DNA of 64,000 nt, taken from Limnohabitans planktonicus II-D5. GTDB taxonomy: Bacteria > Pseudomonadota > Gammaproteobacteria > Burkholderiales > Burkholderiaceae_C. The stretch spans positions 1 to 64,000 of the forward strand of contig NZ_LFYT02000025.1 in NCBI RefSeq assembly GCF_001270065.2. The letters run 5' to 3'. The notes beneath the pieces were generated by a model. The model searched no databases, was not told the DNA's origin, and saw only the letters and a list, made by a program, of their open reading frames with translations. How positions within the stretch are numbered: position 1 is the first letter of the stretch; the number at the start of each line of letters is the position of its first letter. The position numbers were made by a program, and so were the translations under genes. Shown in pieces: positions 36,665 to 46,065 of this stretch.

Positions 36665-37585
36665 ATGAACATCACCATTTGTTTTGACAAGCTCGATCCT
36701 GCGCCCTGGGTGCAGGGCCTGCAACAAGCTTTCCCGCAAACCACGGTGTCTGCCTGGTCCCCTGGTGCCCCGCAGGCCGATCACGCCATCGTCTGGGCAC
36801 CGCCCCAGCAGTTCATCGACGAGCAGCCCGGCCTGCAAACCCTGTTCAACATCGGCGCGGGTGTGGATGCTTTGCTCCAGCTGAAATTGCCACCGACGCT
36901 GAAGGTGGTGCGTCTGGATGACGCGGGCATGTCGGTGCAAATGGCCGAATACGTGTGCCACGCGGTCATCCGACATTTTCGTGAGTTCGACGGCTACGAC
37001 GCCGACACCCGGGCAGGTAAATGGTCGTACCGAAAGCCACGCAGCCGCGCCGACTTTGCGGTGGGCGTGATGGGTCTGGGTGTGCTGGGTGAACGCGTGG
37101 CCAAAGCGCTGCAGGTGTTTGACTTCCCGGTCAACGGCTACAGCCGCAGCCCCAAAGACCTGCCCGGTGTCCGCTGCTTCAGCGGGGCGCAGAGCCTGCC
37201 CGAATTCATGCAGGCCACGCGTGTACTGGTCAACCTGATGCCGCTCACGCCAGAGACCGAAAACATCCTGAACAAAGACACACTTTCGCAACTGCAAAAA
37301 GGCGGTTATGTGATCAACGTGGCGCGTGGCAAACACCTGGTGGACGAAGACCTCTTGGCCCTCATCGACAGTGGTCACCTGGCCGGGGCTATGCTGGATG
37401 TGTTTCGCACCGAGCCTTTGCCAGCCGCGCACCCATTTTGGCAACACCCCCAAATCACCGTCACGCCGCACACCTCGGCCCGCACCCTGCGCGAAGAAAG
37501 CATTGCGCAAATCGTGGGCAAAATGCAAGCGCTGCAGCGCGGTGAGCCCATCCATGGCGTGGTGGACCACCAGCGCGGTTATTGA
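36665..37585 (+). CDS. ghrA: Glyoxylate/hydroxypyruvate reductase A-like dehydrogenase
   Basis: The 306-residue D-2-hydroxyacid dehydrogenase has a Rossmann NAD(P)-binding motif (VGVMGLGVLGERVAKAL, residues ~137-153), the catalytic arginine region VINVARGKHLVDEDLL, and the C-terminal histidine in TPHTSARTL. The N-terminal NIGAGVDALL resembles E. coli GhrA. It reduces glyoxylate or hydroxypyruvate. It sits between liuD and the HMG-CoA lyase gene (16 bases away) in the same orientation, so it may share their transcript although the reaction is not part of leucine breakdown. Confidence 0.85.
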   Translation: MNITICFDKLDPAPWVQGLQQAFPQTTVSAWSPGAPQADHAIVWAPPQQFIDEQPGLQTLFNIGAGVDALLQLKLPPTLKVVRLDDAGMSVQMAEYVCHAVIRHFREFDGYDADTRAGKWSYRKPRSRADFAVGVMGLGVLGERVAKALQVFDFPVNGYSRSPKDLPGVRCFSGAQSLPEFMQATRVLVNLMPLTPETENILNKDTLSQLQKGGYVINVARGKHLVDEDLLALIDSGHLAGAMLDVFRTEPLPAAHPFWQHPQITVTPHTSARTLREESIAQIVGKMQALQRGEPIHGVVDHQRGY

Positions 37586-37601
37586 ACATTCAGAGAACCC
37601 C

Positions 37602-38510
37602 ATGACCCTACCTTCCCGCGTTCAACTCATCGACGTCGGCCCCCGCGACGGCCTGCAAAACGAAAAGCCACCGGTCCCGGCCGAAATCAAAATCGGTTTG
37701 GTGCACCGCCTGCAGGCCGCGGGCCTCACCGAGATCGAGGTCACCAGTTTTGTGTCCCCGAAGTGGGTGCCGCAGATGGCCGACAACGCGGTCGTGATGG
37801 CGGGCATTGAGCGCCAAGTGGGCGTGCGCTATTCGGTGCTCACGCCCAACATGGTGGGCTTTCAGGCGGCGGTGGCTTCTCGCCCTCATGAAATCGTGGT
37901 CTTTGGTGCCGCCAGCCAAGCCTTCAGCCAAAAGAACATCAACTGCTCCATCGAAGAAAGCATGGAACGCTTTGCACCCGTGGTGCAAGCGGCGCTGGCG
38001 GCGGGCATCGCAGTGCGCGGGGCCATGAGCTGCACCGTGGGCTGCCCTTACGAAGGCGAAGTCTCAGCGGCCAGCGTGGCCCACCTGGCGGGTTTGATGA
38101 AACAGATTGGCGTGCAGCGCGTGGACGTGGCCGACACCATCGGCACCGGCACGCCGCTCAAGGTGCAAAAAGCCATTGAAGCCACGCTGCAGCACTTCGA
38201 CATCGACCACATCTGCGGTCATTTTCACGACACCTATGGCCAGGCGCTGGCCAACACGCTGGCCGCGTTGCAGTTGGGCGTGTGGAACTTCCAGTCTTCG
38301 GTGGCGGGTCTGGGCGGCTGCCCTTATGCCAAGGGTGCCACGGGCAATGTGGCCACCGAAGACCTGGTGTACATGCTGCACGGCATGGGCATCACGACCG
38401 GCATTGACCTGGACAAGTTGGTGGATGCAGGCGCCTTCATCAGCGACTTTTTGGGCCGAAAACCCAACTCGAATGTGGCCCAGGCCATCCTCAACAAGCG
38501 GGCGGGCTGA
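37602..38510 (+). CDS. mvaB: Hydroxymethylglutaryl-CoA lyase
   Basis: A 302-residue TIM-barrel enzyme that cleaves HMG-CoA to acetyl-CoA and acetoacetate, the last step of the leucine pathway here. It has the divalent-metal motif VQLIDVGPRDGLQNEK at the N-terminus, SCTVGCPYEGEV, GHFHDTYGQALAN with metal histidines, and the signature GLGGCPYAKGATGNVATED with the catalytic cysteine. ATG 37602 is the family start, with AGAGAA upstream. The equivalent gene in liu clusters is called liuE. Confidence 0.95.
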   Translation: MTLPSRVQLIDVGPRDGLQNEKPPVPAEIKIGLVHRLQAAGLTEIEVTSFVSPKWVPQMADNAVVMAGIERQVGVRYSVLTPNMVGFQAAVASRPHEIVVFGAASQAFSQKNINCSIEESMERFAPVVQAALAAGIAVRGAMSCTVGCPYEGEVSAASVAHLAGLMKQIGVQRVDVADTIGTGTPLKVQKAIEATLQHFDIDHICGHFHDTYGQALANTLAALQLGVWNFQSSVAGLGGCPYAKGATGNVATEDLVYMLHGMGITTGIDLDKLVDAGAFISDFLGRKPNSNVAQAILNKRAG

Positions 38511-38513
38511 ACC

Positions 38514-39068
38514 ATGTGCGGGTCTGAACTTCATGCTTTGCCCGAAGGGGTGCAACGCGTCGCCAGGGCTTTACAAGACGCCCATCACCCCCATGCCCCG
38601 GTCATGCTCGATGGGGCGGCCCGAACTGCGCAAGAGGCCGCCGATGGCCTGGGTGTGCAGTTGGGCCAGATCGCCAAGAGCGTGATCTTCAAGCGCAAGG
38701 AAGACGGCGTGGCTGTGCTGGTGGTCACCTCGGGCGACCGGCGCGTGGACGAGAAAAAAGTCGCCGCCCTGGTCGGCAAGATCGGTCGTGCCGATGCCGA
38801 TTTCGTCAAGGCCCATACGGGCTTCACGATTGGCGGCGTGTCACCCGTGGCGCACCTGAGCCCACCTGTGACCTTGCTCGACCAGGACCTGTGGCGTTTC
38901 GAAGAAGTCTGGGCCGCTGCCGGACATCCCCACGGCGTGTTTCGCTTGCGGCCACAGGACTTGCCCAATTTGACCCAGGCCAGTCCTGTCGATGTGGTCC
39001 AGGGCAGCAGCCAGGACAGCCAGCAGGCGAGCCTTGAACACCCGCGCGTGGCGAAGGAGGCCCCATGA
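38514..39068 (+). CDS. YbaK/ProX-type aminoacyl-tRNA deacylase
   Basis: The 184-residue protein has the YbaK fold signature: a lysine in GQIAKSVIFKRKEDGVAVLVVTSGDRRVDEKKVAAL, then FTIGGVSPVAHL. Such domains hydrolyse mischarged Cys-tRNA(Pro) or Ala-tRNA(Pro). The N-terminal VQRVARALQDAH is usual. The start at 38514 overlaps nothing and lies just after the lyase stop. The last four bases overlap the next gene. The exact tRNA specificity is not readable. Confidence 0.85.
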   Translation: MCGSELHALPEGVQRVARALQDAHHPHAPVMLDGAARTAQEAADGLGVQLGQIAKSVIFKRKEDGVAVLVVTSGDRRVDEKKVAALVGKIGRADADFVKAHTGFTIGGVSPVAHLSPPVTLLDQDLWRFEEVWAAAGHPHGVFRLRPQDLPNLTQASPVDVVQGSSQDSQQASLEHPRVAKEAP

Positions 39069-39304
39069 ATGCGCGCATCAAGCTGTTGGTGCAGCGCGCT
39101 GAACAGGTGTTGACCCAGCCCCGGCCAAATGTGCCTTCGCCTTGTTTGTCTGTTTGCGTCATGGACCCACAGACTGATGTGTGCGCAGGGTGTTGGCGCA
39201 GCCTGGAAGAAATCGGCGTTTGGAGCCGCATGACAGATGAGGCCAAGCGCCAGGTCTGGCAGCGCATACAGCAGCGCCTGAAGGGCTTGAGCGGGGCGAC
39301 CTGA
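39065..39304 (+). CDS. DUF1289 family protein
   Basis: The product is 79 residues. The core PSPCLSVCVMDPQTDVCAGCWRSLEEIGVWSRMTDE carries the four cysteines of the DUF1289 family (CxxxC, CxxC), and a basic helix closes the protein. Such proteins are often encoded as short partners in operons, and no function is known. It overlaps the deacylase gene by four bases (ATGA), so the two are coupled. Confidence 0.85.
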   Translation: MNARIKLLVQRAEQVLTQPRPNVPSPCLSVCVMDPQTDVCAGCWRSLEEIGVWSRMTDEAKRQVWQRIQQRLKGLSGAT

Positions 39305-39361
39305 ACGGGTGCCACCTGAAAGAGCGTTCATTCGCCAAGAGAATGGGCGCTTGGACAGCCC

Positions 39362-39817
39362 TCAGTGGGCATCTGCCTGGCTTCGGTCCACCACAATCAA
39401 GACATTGCAGGGTGATTCTTCCACCAGCGATTTGGCGGTCGAGCCGCTCCACCAGCGGCGCAGCAGGTTGGGTTCATGCTTGTGACCGACCACGATCAGG
39501 TCAGCCTCCAAATGTTCGGCAAACCGCGACAACTCGCGGATCACCTCACCCTTGAGGACCTCGCCCTGAACCGTATAACCCATGTCTTGCAGGGCTTGCA
39601 CGCCCTGGGCCAGTTGCTCTTTCAGGGTTTCTTCCAGCGGGCCGTTGTCGCTTGATGTGTAGTAACCCATCTCCATCGAGCCCACATCCAGCGGATTGGG
39701 GGCCACCGCCACCAGTGTCAGGCGGGGCTGGCCCCAGTGCGCCAGCTCCTTGAGTTCGAGCAAGGCTTTTTGCCCGGTGATGGAGCCGTCATAAGCCAGG
39801 ATGATGTGTTTGTACAT
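39362..39817 (-). CDS. Universal stress protein, UspA family
   Basis: The 151-residue single Usp domain has the start YKHIILAYDGSITGQKALLELKELA and the ATP-binding G-rich stretch VVGHKHEPNLLRRWWSGSTAKSLVEESPCNVLIV. The ATG at 39817 has a perfect AAGGAGG seven bases upstream. The open frame runs further upstream on this strand, but it lies opposite the DsbA-type gene and is not protein-like. It is convergent with the DUF1289 gene and divergent from the DsbA-type gene. The stimulus is unknown. Confidence 0.92.
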   Translation of the reverse strand: MYKHIILAYDGSITGQKALLELKELAHWGQPRLTLVAVAPNPLDVGSMEMGYYTSSDNGPLEETLKEQLAQGVQALQDMGYTVQGEVLKGEVIRELSRFAEHLEADLIVVGHKHEPNLLRRWWSGSTAKSLVEESPCNVLIVVDRSQADAH

Positions 39818-39967
39818 GCTTGCCTCCTTTGAGTGATGGGATGGTGGGACGCCACAACCGACAAGGTTTGGAATGCCAAAATCATGTGCCTCAGAGGTCC
39901 AAAAGCGCAAGCGGGTGTTGACCCTATAGACTTTCCCGTGTGCAGTCCCCAGATCCGCAGATAAGCC

Positions 39968-40606
39968 ATGAAAACCATCCACTTCTACCTTGACTTCATT
40001 TCTCCTTATGCCTGGCTGGCCTTCGACGCTTTGCCCCGAGCCTTGGAGGGCATCAGCCACAGGGTGGTGCACAAGCCGGTGCTGTTTGCCGCCATGCTCA
40101 AGCACCACGGGCAGCTCGGACCGGCAGAAATCCCGGCCAAGCGCGACTGGACGTATCGACAAGTGCTGTGGCAGGCAAGGCAGCAGGGCACGCCTATGCA
40201 GTTGCCGACCCTGCACCCTTTCAACCCGCTGGGTTTGTTGCGACTGGCCACCGCGTGCGATGCCGATGGTCAGCCCAACCGCTATGTGTGCGAGCAGGTG
40301 TTTCGCCATGTCTGGTGTGCGGCAGAGGACGCTGCCGACCCGCAGCGCCTGGCGCAGTTGGCGGCCCACCTCGGGCCCGCCAGGGACGCAGCCAGCACCG
40401 AGGTCAAGCAGGCCTTGCAGGCACACACCGACGAAGCGCTGGCGCTGGGCGTGTTTGGCGTGCCCAGCTTCCGGGTCGATGACAAATTGTTTTGGGGGCA
40501 AGACGCCTTGCCCATGCTGCGCGCTTACTTGCAGGGTGATGCCTGGTTTGATGGCCCCGACTGGCAGGCTCCTTCTCAGTGCGGGGTAGGTGTCAGGCGC
40601 TCATGA
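39968..40606 (+). CDS. 2-hydroxychromene-2-carboxylate isomerase-like DsbA-family protein
   Basis: This 212-residue protein starts KTIHFYLDFISPYAWLAFDAL, the active region of kappa-class GST/HCCA isomerase proteins, and has the usual inserted helical domain and LGVFGVPSFRVDDKLFWGQDALPML at the end. Family members use glutathione in isomerisation of aromatic degradation products. No aromatic pathway genes are near, so the substrate is open. A strong bidirectional terminator follows. Confidence 0.85.
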   Translation: MKTIHFYLDFISPYAWLAFDALPRALEGISHRVVHKPVLFAAMLKHHGQLGPAEIPAKRDWTYRQVLWQARQQGTPMQLPTLHPFNPLGLLRLATACDADGQPNRYVCEQVFRHVWCAAEDAADPQRLAQLAAHLGPARDAASTEVKQALQAHTDEALALGVFGVPSFRVDDKLFWGQDALPMLRAYLQGDAWFDGPDWQAPSQCGVGVRRS

Positions 40607-40626
40607 CCTGACGCCCCGCCAATGCA

Positions 40627-40663
40627 AAAAAAACCCGATCGCATGACGCGATCGGGTTTTTTT
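40627..40663 (+). terminator. Bidirectional rho-independent terminator
   Basis: A-tract, a perfect 12-bp stem (AAACCCGATCGC and complement) with the loop ATGAC, then seven T. The A and T runs on both sides suit termination of both the upstream + strand gene and the convergent symporter gene. Confidence 0.93.
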
Positions 40664-40711
40664 GTTGAAAGGGATCAAGTTGGCAAGACAGGGCTTGCCA
40701 ACATGGACCTT

Positions 40712-42826
40712 TTAGTGAGCAGCAGAGCCTTGTGAGGTGGTGCCGTCAAAGCTTGGGAAGCGGACGTTCTCGACCATGTCCTGAACTTCCTGGTCGGGTG
40801 CCTTGGTCAGCAGCGACACGATGATGATCACCGCGAAGCCCACAGGCACACCGAAGATACCGGCCGAGATGGGGGCAATGTCCCACCAGGTGTTGGCCTT
40901 CAGGATTTCTGGGGTCAGCGAACCCTCATGGAACAAGCCGTACATCCAGGGATGTGTCTTGACCATGTAGTAGAACGAGATGCCCAAACCAGCCACCATG
41001 CCCAGCGATGCGCCCCATTTGTTGGCACGCTTCCAGAAGATGCCCAGGGTCAACGCAGGGAAGAAGGCCGCTGCTGCAAACGAGAAGGCCGCAGACACCA
41101 GGAACAAAATGTCCGCCATGCGCAGCGATGCCACATAAGCAGCCGCCAAGGCCACGAACACCAAAATGACTTTGGAGATCGCCACGCGACGGTTGGCCGA
41201 AGCATTGGGGTCAATCACTTTGTAGTACAAATCGTGCGACAAGGCGTTGGCAATGGTGAGCAGCAAGCCATCGGCCGTGGACAAGGCCGCGGCCAAACCA
41301 CCGGCTGCCACCAAACCGGAAATCACGAAGGGCAAGCCGCCGATTTCGGGTGTGGCCAAGACCACAATGTCACCGCCCAAGCGGATTTCTGCCAACTGCA
41401 AGATGCCATCTTTGTTGATGTCAGCCACCGCCATCAGCGTGGGGTCCACCACGTTCCAGCGTGCAATCCATCCCGGCAATTGGTCCATCGGCGTGCCGAC
41501 CAAGAGCGTGTAGATGTCAAACTTGACCAACACCGCCAAAGCAGGCGCCGTGAAGTACAGCAAAGAAATGAAGAACAGCGACCAAGCCACCGACTCACGC
41601 GCTTCACGCACCGAGGGGACGGTGTAAAAGCGCATCAGGATGTGCGGCAAAGCAGCCGTACCAATCATCAAACAGAACACCAAGGCCAGGAAGTTCTTGC
41701 GTGCCACATCCCGGGCTGCGTCATCTTTGCCAGGGAAGGGCTCAGCATGACGCAGTGGAGGGGCTGCACGGGCCGTGTTGGTGGTGCGGGCCGCGGTGTA
41801 AGCCGCTTTGGCAGCCGCTTCATCCTTGGGCAAAGCGGCAACAGCAGCAGTCGCGGCTTTGATGTCAGCTTCTGGGGCGTTGGCGGCCTTCAGCTCTTCC
41901 AGCTTTTTGGTGGCAGCTTCTTTGTCAGCGGCCATGGCTGCTGGCACATCTTTCAGCTTTTCAGCGGCTGCATCAGCGCGTGCTTTAAAGATGCCGCGAA
42001 CTTCGAGTTCTTTGGGGTCTTTCAGCAACTGCTCTTCTTTCGCCGTGACTTTTTCCAGCAAGTAGCCATAAGCAACCTGAGGCACTGGATTGCTGGTGTG
42101 TTTCACCGACAACCAAACCACGGGGATCATGTAAGCCACGATCAAGATCAGGTATTGGGCCACCTGAGTCCAGGTCACAGCGCGCATACCGCCCAAGAAC
42201 GAGCACACCAAGATACCGGCCAAGCCGACATACACGCCCACATCGAAGGACAGACCTGTCAGGCGGGCAGTGATCAAGCCCACGCCAAAGATCTGTGCCA
42301 CGACGTACACGAAGGACACCAAGATGGCCGCAAACACGCCGATCAGACGAGCCATGTTGCCGCCGTAGCGTGCACCCAAGAAGTCAGGGATGGTGAACTG
42401 GCCGAACTTGCGCAGGTAAGGTGCCAGGAACAGCGCCACCAAACAGTAACCGCCTGTCCAGCCCAAGATAAAGGCCAAACCGCCGTAACCGGTCAGGTAG
42501 AGCGTGCCGGCCATACCAATGAACGAAGCGGCCGACATCCAGTCAGAGCCTGTGGCCATGCCGTTGTACATGGCAGGCACACGGCGACCGGCCACATAGT
42601 ATTCAGCGGCATCGTTGGTGCGACTCATCACACCAATGCCGCCGTACAAGAGCACTGTGGCCGCCAGGAAGGCGTAGCCAATGTACTCTTTGGGCATCCC
42701 CATCTGTTCAAGGATGGCGAGCACGATGACGAAGGCCGCAAAGCCCACGCCGTAGAAGATAAATACTTTGTTCAGAGATTTCTGAAACTGGCCTTGGGAT
42801 TGGCCTTCTCCGCCAAAAACGCTCAT
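40712..42826 (-). CDS. Sodium:solute symporter, cation/acetate-type
   Basis: The 704-residue inner-membrane protein resembles the VC_2705 branch of sodium:solute symporters. About 13 hydrophobic segments are visible, with AAEYYVAGRRVPAMYNGMATGSDWMSAASFIG near the N-terminus as a sodium-site signature. A soluble, alanine- and lysine-rich insertion (roughly residues 260-365, with KLEELKAANAPEADIKAA) interrupts the membrane part. The substrate is probably a small carboxylate such as acetate, by family only. The gene overlaps the small DUF4212 gene by four bases. Confidence 0.88.
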   Translation of the reverse strand: MSVFGGEGQSQGQFQKSLNKVFIFYGVGFAAFVIVLAILEQMGMPKEYIGYAFLAATVLLYGGIGVMSRTNDAAEYYVAGRRVPAMYNGMATGSDWMSAASFIGMAGTLYLTGYGGLAFILGWTGGYCLVALFLAPYLRKFGQFTIPDFLGARYGGNMARLIGVFAAILVSFVYVVAQIFGVGLITARLTGLSFDVGVYVGLAGILVCSFLGGMRAVTWTQVAQYLILIVAYMIPVVWLSVKHTSNPVPQVAYGYLLEKVTAKEEQLLKDPKELEVRGIFKARADAAAEKLKDVPAAMAADKEAATKKLEELKAANAPEADIKAATAAVAALPKDEAAAKAAYTAARTTNTARAAPPLRHAEPFPGKDDAARDVARKNFLALVFCLMIGTAALPHILMRFYTVPSVREARESVAWSLFFISLLYFTAPALAVLVKFDIYTLLVGTPMDQLPGWIARWNVVDPTLMAVADINKDGILQLAEIRLGGDIVVLATPEIGGLPFVISGLVAAGGLAAALSTADGLLLTIANALSHDLYYKVIDPNASANRRVAISKVILVFVALAAAYVASLRMADILFLVSAAFSFAAAAFFPALTLGIFWKRANKWGASLGMVAGLGISFYYMVKTHPWMYGLFHEGSLTPEILKANTWWDIAPISAGIFGVPVGFAVIIIVSLLTKAPDQEVQDMVENVRFPSFDGTTSQGSAAH

Positions 42827-43086
42827 GCTTCTTCTCCTTCTGAAACGCCATATTCCTTGTCAAGGTTGTTCATATAGCGGGCGTAGTACCAAATGATCAG
42901 GCAATACACGATCAGTGCGCCTTGGGCTGCGACCCAAAACGAGAACGGCCAGCCAAAAAAGCTGAACGTCAAATCACGTGAAAAGAACAAAAGCACGAAC
43001 GTCACAAAGAACCACAAGGCCAGCAACAGCCCCGTGATTCTTAGATTTTTGCCCCAGTATTCCTGGTGCCTAGCAGTGAGCTGCAT
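42823..43086 (-). CDS. DUF4212 sodium/solute symporter small subunit
   Basis: This 87-residue protein has two hydrophobic segments (ITGLLLALWFFVTFVLLFF and FWVAAQGALIVYCLIIWYYA) and a soluble tail ending GVSEGEEA. DUF4212 proteins are the small partner of the VC_2705-type symporter, whose gene overlaps it. ATG 43086 was chosen because AAGGAG lies six bases upstream. An ATG at 43092 touches that site. Confidence 0.92.
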   Translation of the reverse strand: MQLTARHQEYWGKNLRITGLLLALWFFVTFVLLFFSRDLTFSFFGWPFSFWVAAQGALIVYCLIIWYYARYMNNLDKEYGVSEGEEA

Positions 43087-43165
43087 CGTCATCTCCTTCT
43101 TGTTGAAAAATAAACTACCGACTGTCACACTTCAATGTCTCAGCCCAAAGTTCTGGGCTTTGTAT

Positions 43166-43783
43166 TCACGCAGGCCTGTCTAATTTGAGACCTGTTTCTC
43201 GTTCCAATTGGGCGGCCACCTTGGGCTCAAAGCCATTCAAATGGCGCATGACCTCCAGCGCTTTTTCGGGCTCACGCATCTCCATGTGAACCCGGGCCAT
43301 TTGGTACCAGGCGTAAGGACTCATGGATTGCAATTCGGTGTTGCGCTTGAAGGCGACCAAAGACTCTTCAAACCGTTGTTGGCGCACCAGCACCAAACCC
43401 AGGCCATACCAGGCACGGTCCAGTTTTTCGTCGATCTGAATGGCAGATCTGAAGGCGTGTTCGGCTTCTTGGCTTCGCCCCAACTCTTCGCAGACAAAGC
43501 CCACATTGAAGTGGGCATTGGCGTTGTTGGGTGTGAGCACCAAAGCCCGTTCAAAAAATCCCAAAGCCTGAATCAAACGCTTGTCGTTCAGTTCCTTGAA
43601 ACCCACGCTGTTCAAGGCCAGGACATCATCCGGGTTGATCTGCAGGATTTCTTGAAACACCGCATGGGCTTTGTTGCGAAAGCCCAAAACCAAAAGAGCC
43701 TTGGCTTGGAGACGCAGCCAAAAACACCGGCCTCGGCTGGAGGTGTTAGCGTGGGCGGGATGGGTATGGGTTTTCACTGACAT
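43166..43783 (-). CDS. Tetratricopeptide-repeat protein
   Basis: About 205 residues. From ~40 onwards it is a run of TPR helices: AHAVFQEILQINPDDVLALNSVG, ALGFFERALVLTPNNANAHFNVG, AEHAFRSAIQIDEKLDRAWYGLG and SLVAFKRNTELQSMSPYAWYQMA. TPRs mediate protein contacts, and no partner can be assigned. The start at 43783 overlaps the stop of the small membrane-protein gene upstream (43774), pointing to coupling. The open frame extends back to 43807 at the cost of eight unlikely residues. Confidence 0.83.
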   Translation of the reverse strand: MSVKTHTHPAHANTSSRGRCFWLRLQAKALLVLGFRNKAHAVFQEILQINPDDVLALNSVGFKELNDKRLIQALGFFERALVLTPNNANAHFNVGFVCEELGRSQEAEHAFRSAIQIDEKLDRAWYGLGLVLVRQQRFEESLVAFKRNTELQSMSPYAWYQMARVHMEMREPEKALEVMRHLNGFEPKVAAQLERETGLKLDRPA

Positions 43784-44070
43784 GCTGCGATGCCCATTTC
43801 GAGACAAAGTTCAATTTTCAATTGCACCACCACGACCCAGGCGATCAAAAGCCAGCTGCTGGTGGCCAGCGGGATGTGTTGGTCCAGAATCAGTTTGGGG
43901 CTGATTTTGCGAGTGAACCAAAGTGCAGGCTTGGAGGCCACATCCAGCAATTGCCAAAAAACATTGCTGTCTCGCTTGGACCCCACCATCAATCCCAGCA
44001 AGAAACGCCCGATGATGAACATGAGGGAAAGTTCAATCAGACTCTTGGCGATGACAACGGCTAGCAGCAT
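43774..44070 (-). CDS. Small membrane protein, function unknown
   Basis: The 98-residue product has a hydrophobic start (AVVIAKSLIELSLMFIIGRFLLGLMVG) and a second hydrophobic segment near the end (ATSSWLLIAWVVVVQLKIEL), with a basic soluble part between them containing KPALWFTRKISPKLI. I do not recognise the family. The gene overlaps the TPR gene by ten bases on the same strand, so the two probably form an operon. A TPR protein anchored through this partner is a guess. Confidence 0.7.
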   Translation of the reverse strand: MLLAVVIAKSLIELSLMFIIGRFLLGLMVGSKRDSNVFWQLLDVASKPALWFTRKISPKLILDQHIPLATSSWLLIAWVVVVQLKIELCLEMGIAACQ

Positions 44071-44419
44071 AGTGCTCCATATTGAAAGGAGGGTAAAAAT
44101 TTTTCGGATTCTATGAAAAAGTTGAAAATCTTCAAATCAATCCGAAAGACCTTTTAATCTGTGGAATACACCTGTTTTTTTGCCATTGAATAAAGGGCGG
44201 TCACTCGAGAAAATCAACTTCCTGACATTGACCTGACAATGTTTGGGGGTGTATTTCGTTCCGTTTGGTGGCGATTGCGAGGGAAAACACTTAGCAAATG
44301 ACCTCGTCAACAGATGAATTCATTAGCGTTTACCGCATGTTGAACACGGTGTAAAAGTTATGTAGGCACAGCGGATACCGACTTCTGTTGAGGACAGAAC
44401 GCTTCGGTCTCGTCGCTTA
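44071..44419. other. Intergenic stretch without a recognised gene
   Basis: About 350 AT-richer bases between the small membrane protein and the left end of the repeat array. I see no coding sequence or RNA gene. The promoter of the membrane-protein gene should lie at the left side. Confidence 0.6.
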
Positions 44420-46065
44420 TTGATACAGCAAGCAGAAGTTTGAAATGTGTGAGACATCTCATCTCGCAGGTCGGTATTCGAATAGTTCGACGTGATGGGT
44501 TTGGGCACAGACCCCTGTCGGGGTCTTCGACCGCCGACCTACAAGTTCTTTGAGCATTGATCTCGTAGGTCGGCACTCGAAGAGTCCGACGTTGTTGGTT
44601 CGGCACAGGCCCACGTCGGGGTCTTCGACCGCCGACCTACAAGTTCTTTGAGCACGGACCTCGTAGGTCGGCACTCGAAGAGTCCGACGTTGTTGGTTCG
44701 GCACAGGCCTACGTCGGCGTCTTCGACCGCCGATCAGCAACATCTTTGAGCATTGATCTCGTAGGTCGGCACTCGAAGAGTCCGACGCTTGGCCGCTTCG
44801 GCACAGGCCCACGTCGGGGTCTTCGACCGCCGACCTACAAGATCTTTGAGCCTTGATCTCGTAGGTCGGCACTCGCAGAGTCCGACGTTTGGCCGTTTCG
44901 GCACAGGCCCACGTCGGGGTCTTCGACCGCCGACCTACAACATCTTTGAGCCTTGATCTCGTAGGTCGGTACTCGAAGAGTCCGACGCTTGGTCGTTTCG
45001 GCACAGGCCCACGTCGGGGTCTTCGACCGCCGACCTACAAGTTCTTTGAGCATTGATCTCGTAGGTCGGCACTCGCAGAGTCCGACGCTTGGCCGCTTCG
45101 GCACAGGCCCACGTCGGGGTCTTCGACCGCCGACCTACAAGTTCTTTGAACATTGATCTCGTAGGTCGGCACTCAAAGAGTCCGACGCTGTTGGTTCGGC
45201 ACAGGCCTACGTCGGCGTCTTCGACCGCCGATCAGCAACATCTTTGAGCATTGATCTCGTAGGTCGGCACTCGAAGAGTCCGACGCTTGGCCGCTTCGGC
45301 ACAGGCCCACGTCGGGGTCTTCGACCGCCGACCTACAAGATCTTTGAGCCTTGATCTCGTAGGTCGGTACTCGAAGAGTCCGACGCTGTTGGTTCGGCAC
45401 AGGCCCACGTCGGGGTCTTCGACCGCCGACCTACAAGTTCTTTGAGCATTGATCTGGTAGGTCGGCACTCGAAGAGTCCGACGTTGTTGGTTCGGCACAG
45501 GCCCCTGTCGGGGTCTTCGACCGCCGACCTACAAAATATTTGAGCATTGATCTCGTAGGTCGGCACTCGCAGAGTCCGACGTTGTTGGTTCGGCACAGGC
45601 CCCTGTCGGGGCCTTCGACCGCCGACCTACAAGTTCTTTGAGCATTGATCTCGTAGGTCGGCACTCAAAGAGTCCGACGTTGTTGGTTCGGCACAGGCCC
45701 ACGTCGGGGTCTTCGACCGCCGACCTACAAGTTCTTTGAGCTTTGATCTGGTAGGTCGGCACTCGCAGAGTCCGACGTTGTTGGTTCGGCACAGGCCTAC
45801 GTCGGGGTCTTCGACCGCCGACCTACAAGTTCTTTGAGCATTGATCTCGTAGGTCGGCACTCGAAGAGTCCGACGCTTGGCCGCTTCGGCACAGGCCCAC
45901 GTCGGGGTCTTCGACCGCCGACCTACAAGATCTTTGAGCCTTGATCTCGTAGGTCGGCACTCGCAGAGTCCGACGTTTGGCCGTTTCGGCACAGGCCCAC
46001 GTCGGGGTCTTCGATCGCCGACCTGCAACATCTTTGAGCTTTGAAAACTTCACAGGGCCAAATCA
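44420..46065. repeat. Array of 16 tandem hairpin units (98-100 bp), with inverted ends
   Basis: Each unit begins GTAGGTCGGCACTCGAAGAG and ends ACCGCCGACCTAC; these two halves are near-complements and fold into one hairpin. A linker containing TTTGAGCATTGATCTC joins units. Sixteen unit starts lie at 44466, 44565, 44663, 44761, 44861, 44961, 45061, 45161, 45259, 45359, 45457, 45555, 45653, 45751, 45849 and 45949. Loops are of two main types (GTTGTTGGTTCGG or GCTTGGCCGCTTCGG). The array ends are inverted relatives of TTGATCCGGC(A/C)C..TGAAGTTT (left at 44420, right ending 46065). No gene was found inside; the open frames there change reading frame in each unit. Confidence 0.9.

Noticed and set aside
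43142..43160. Terminator after the TPR gene
   Set aside because: The short AGCCCA/TGGGCT stem has no T-tract in the direction of the TPR gene on the - strand, so termination is not supported.
44459..46053. A family of overlapping arginine/cysteine-rich open frames (~70-180 codons) on the - strand
   Set aside because: Successive units shift the reading frame because 98 and 100 are not multiples of three. The frames differ only by unit, lack ribosome binding sites and follow from the base composition of the hairpins.
44420..46065. CRISPR array
   Set aside because: Units are 98-100 bp, themselves palindromic, with no unique spacers of 25-45 bp, and no cas genes are in the window.
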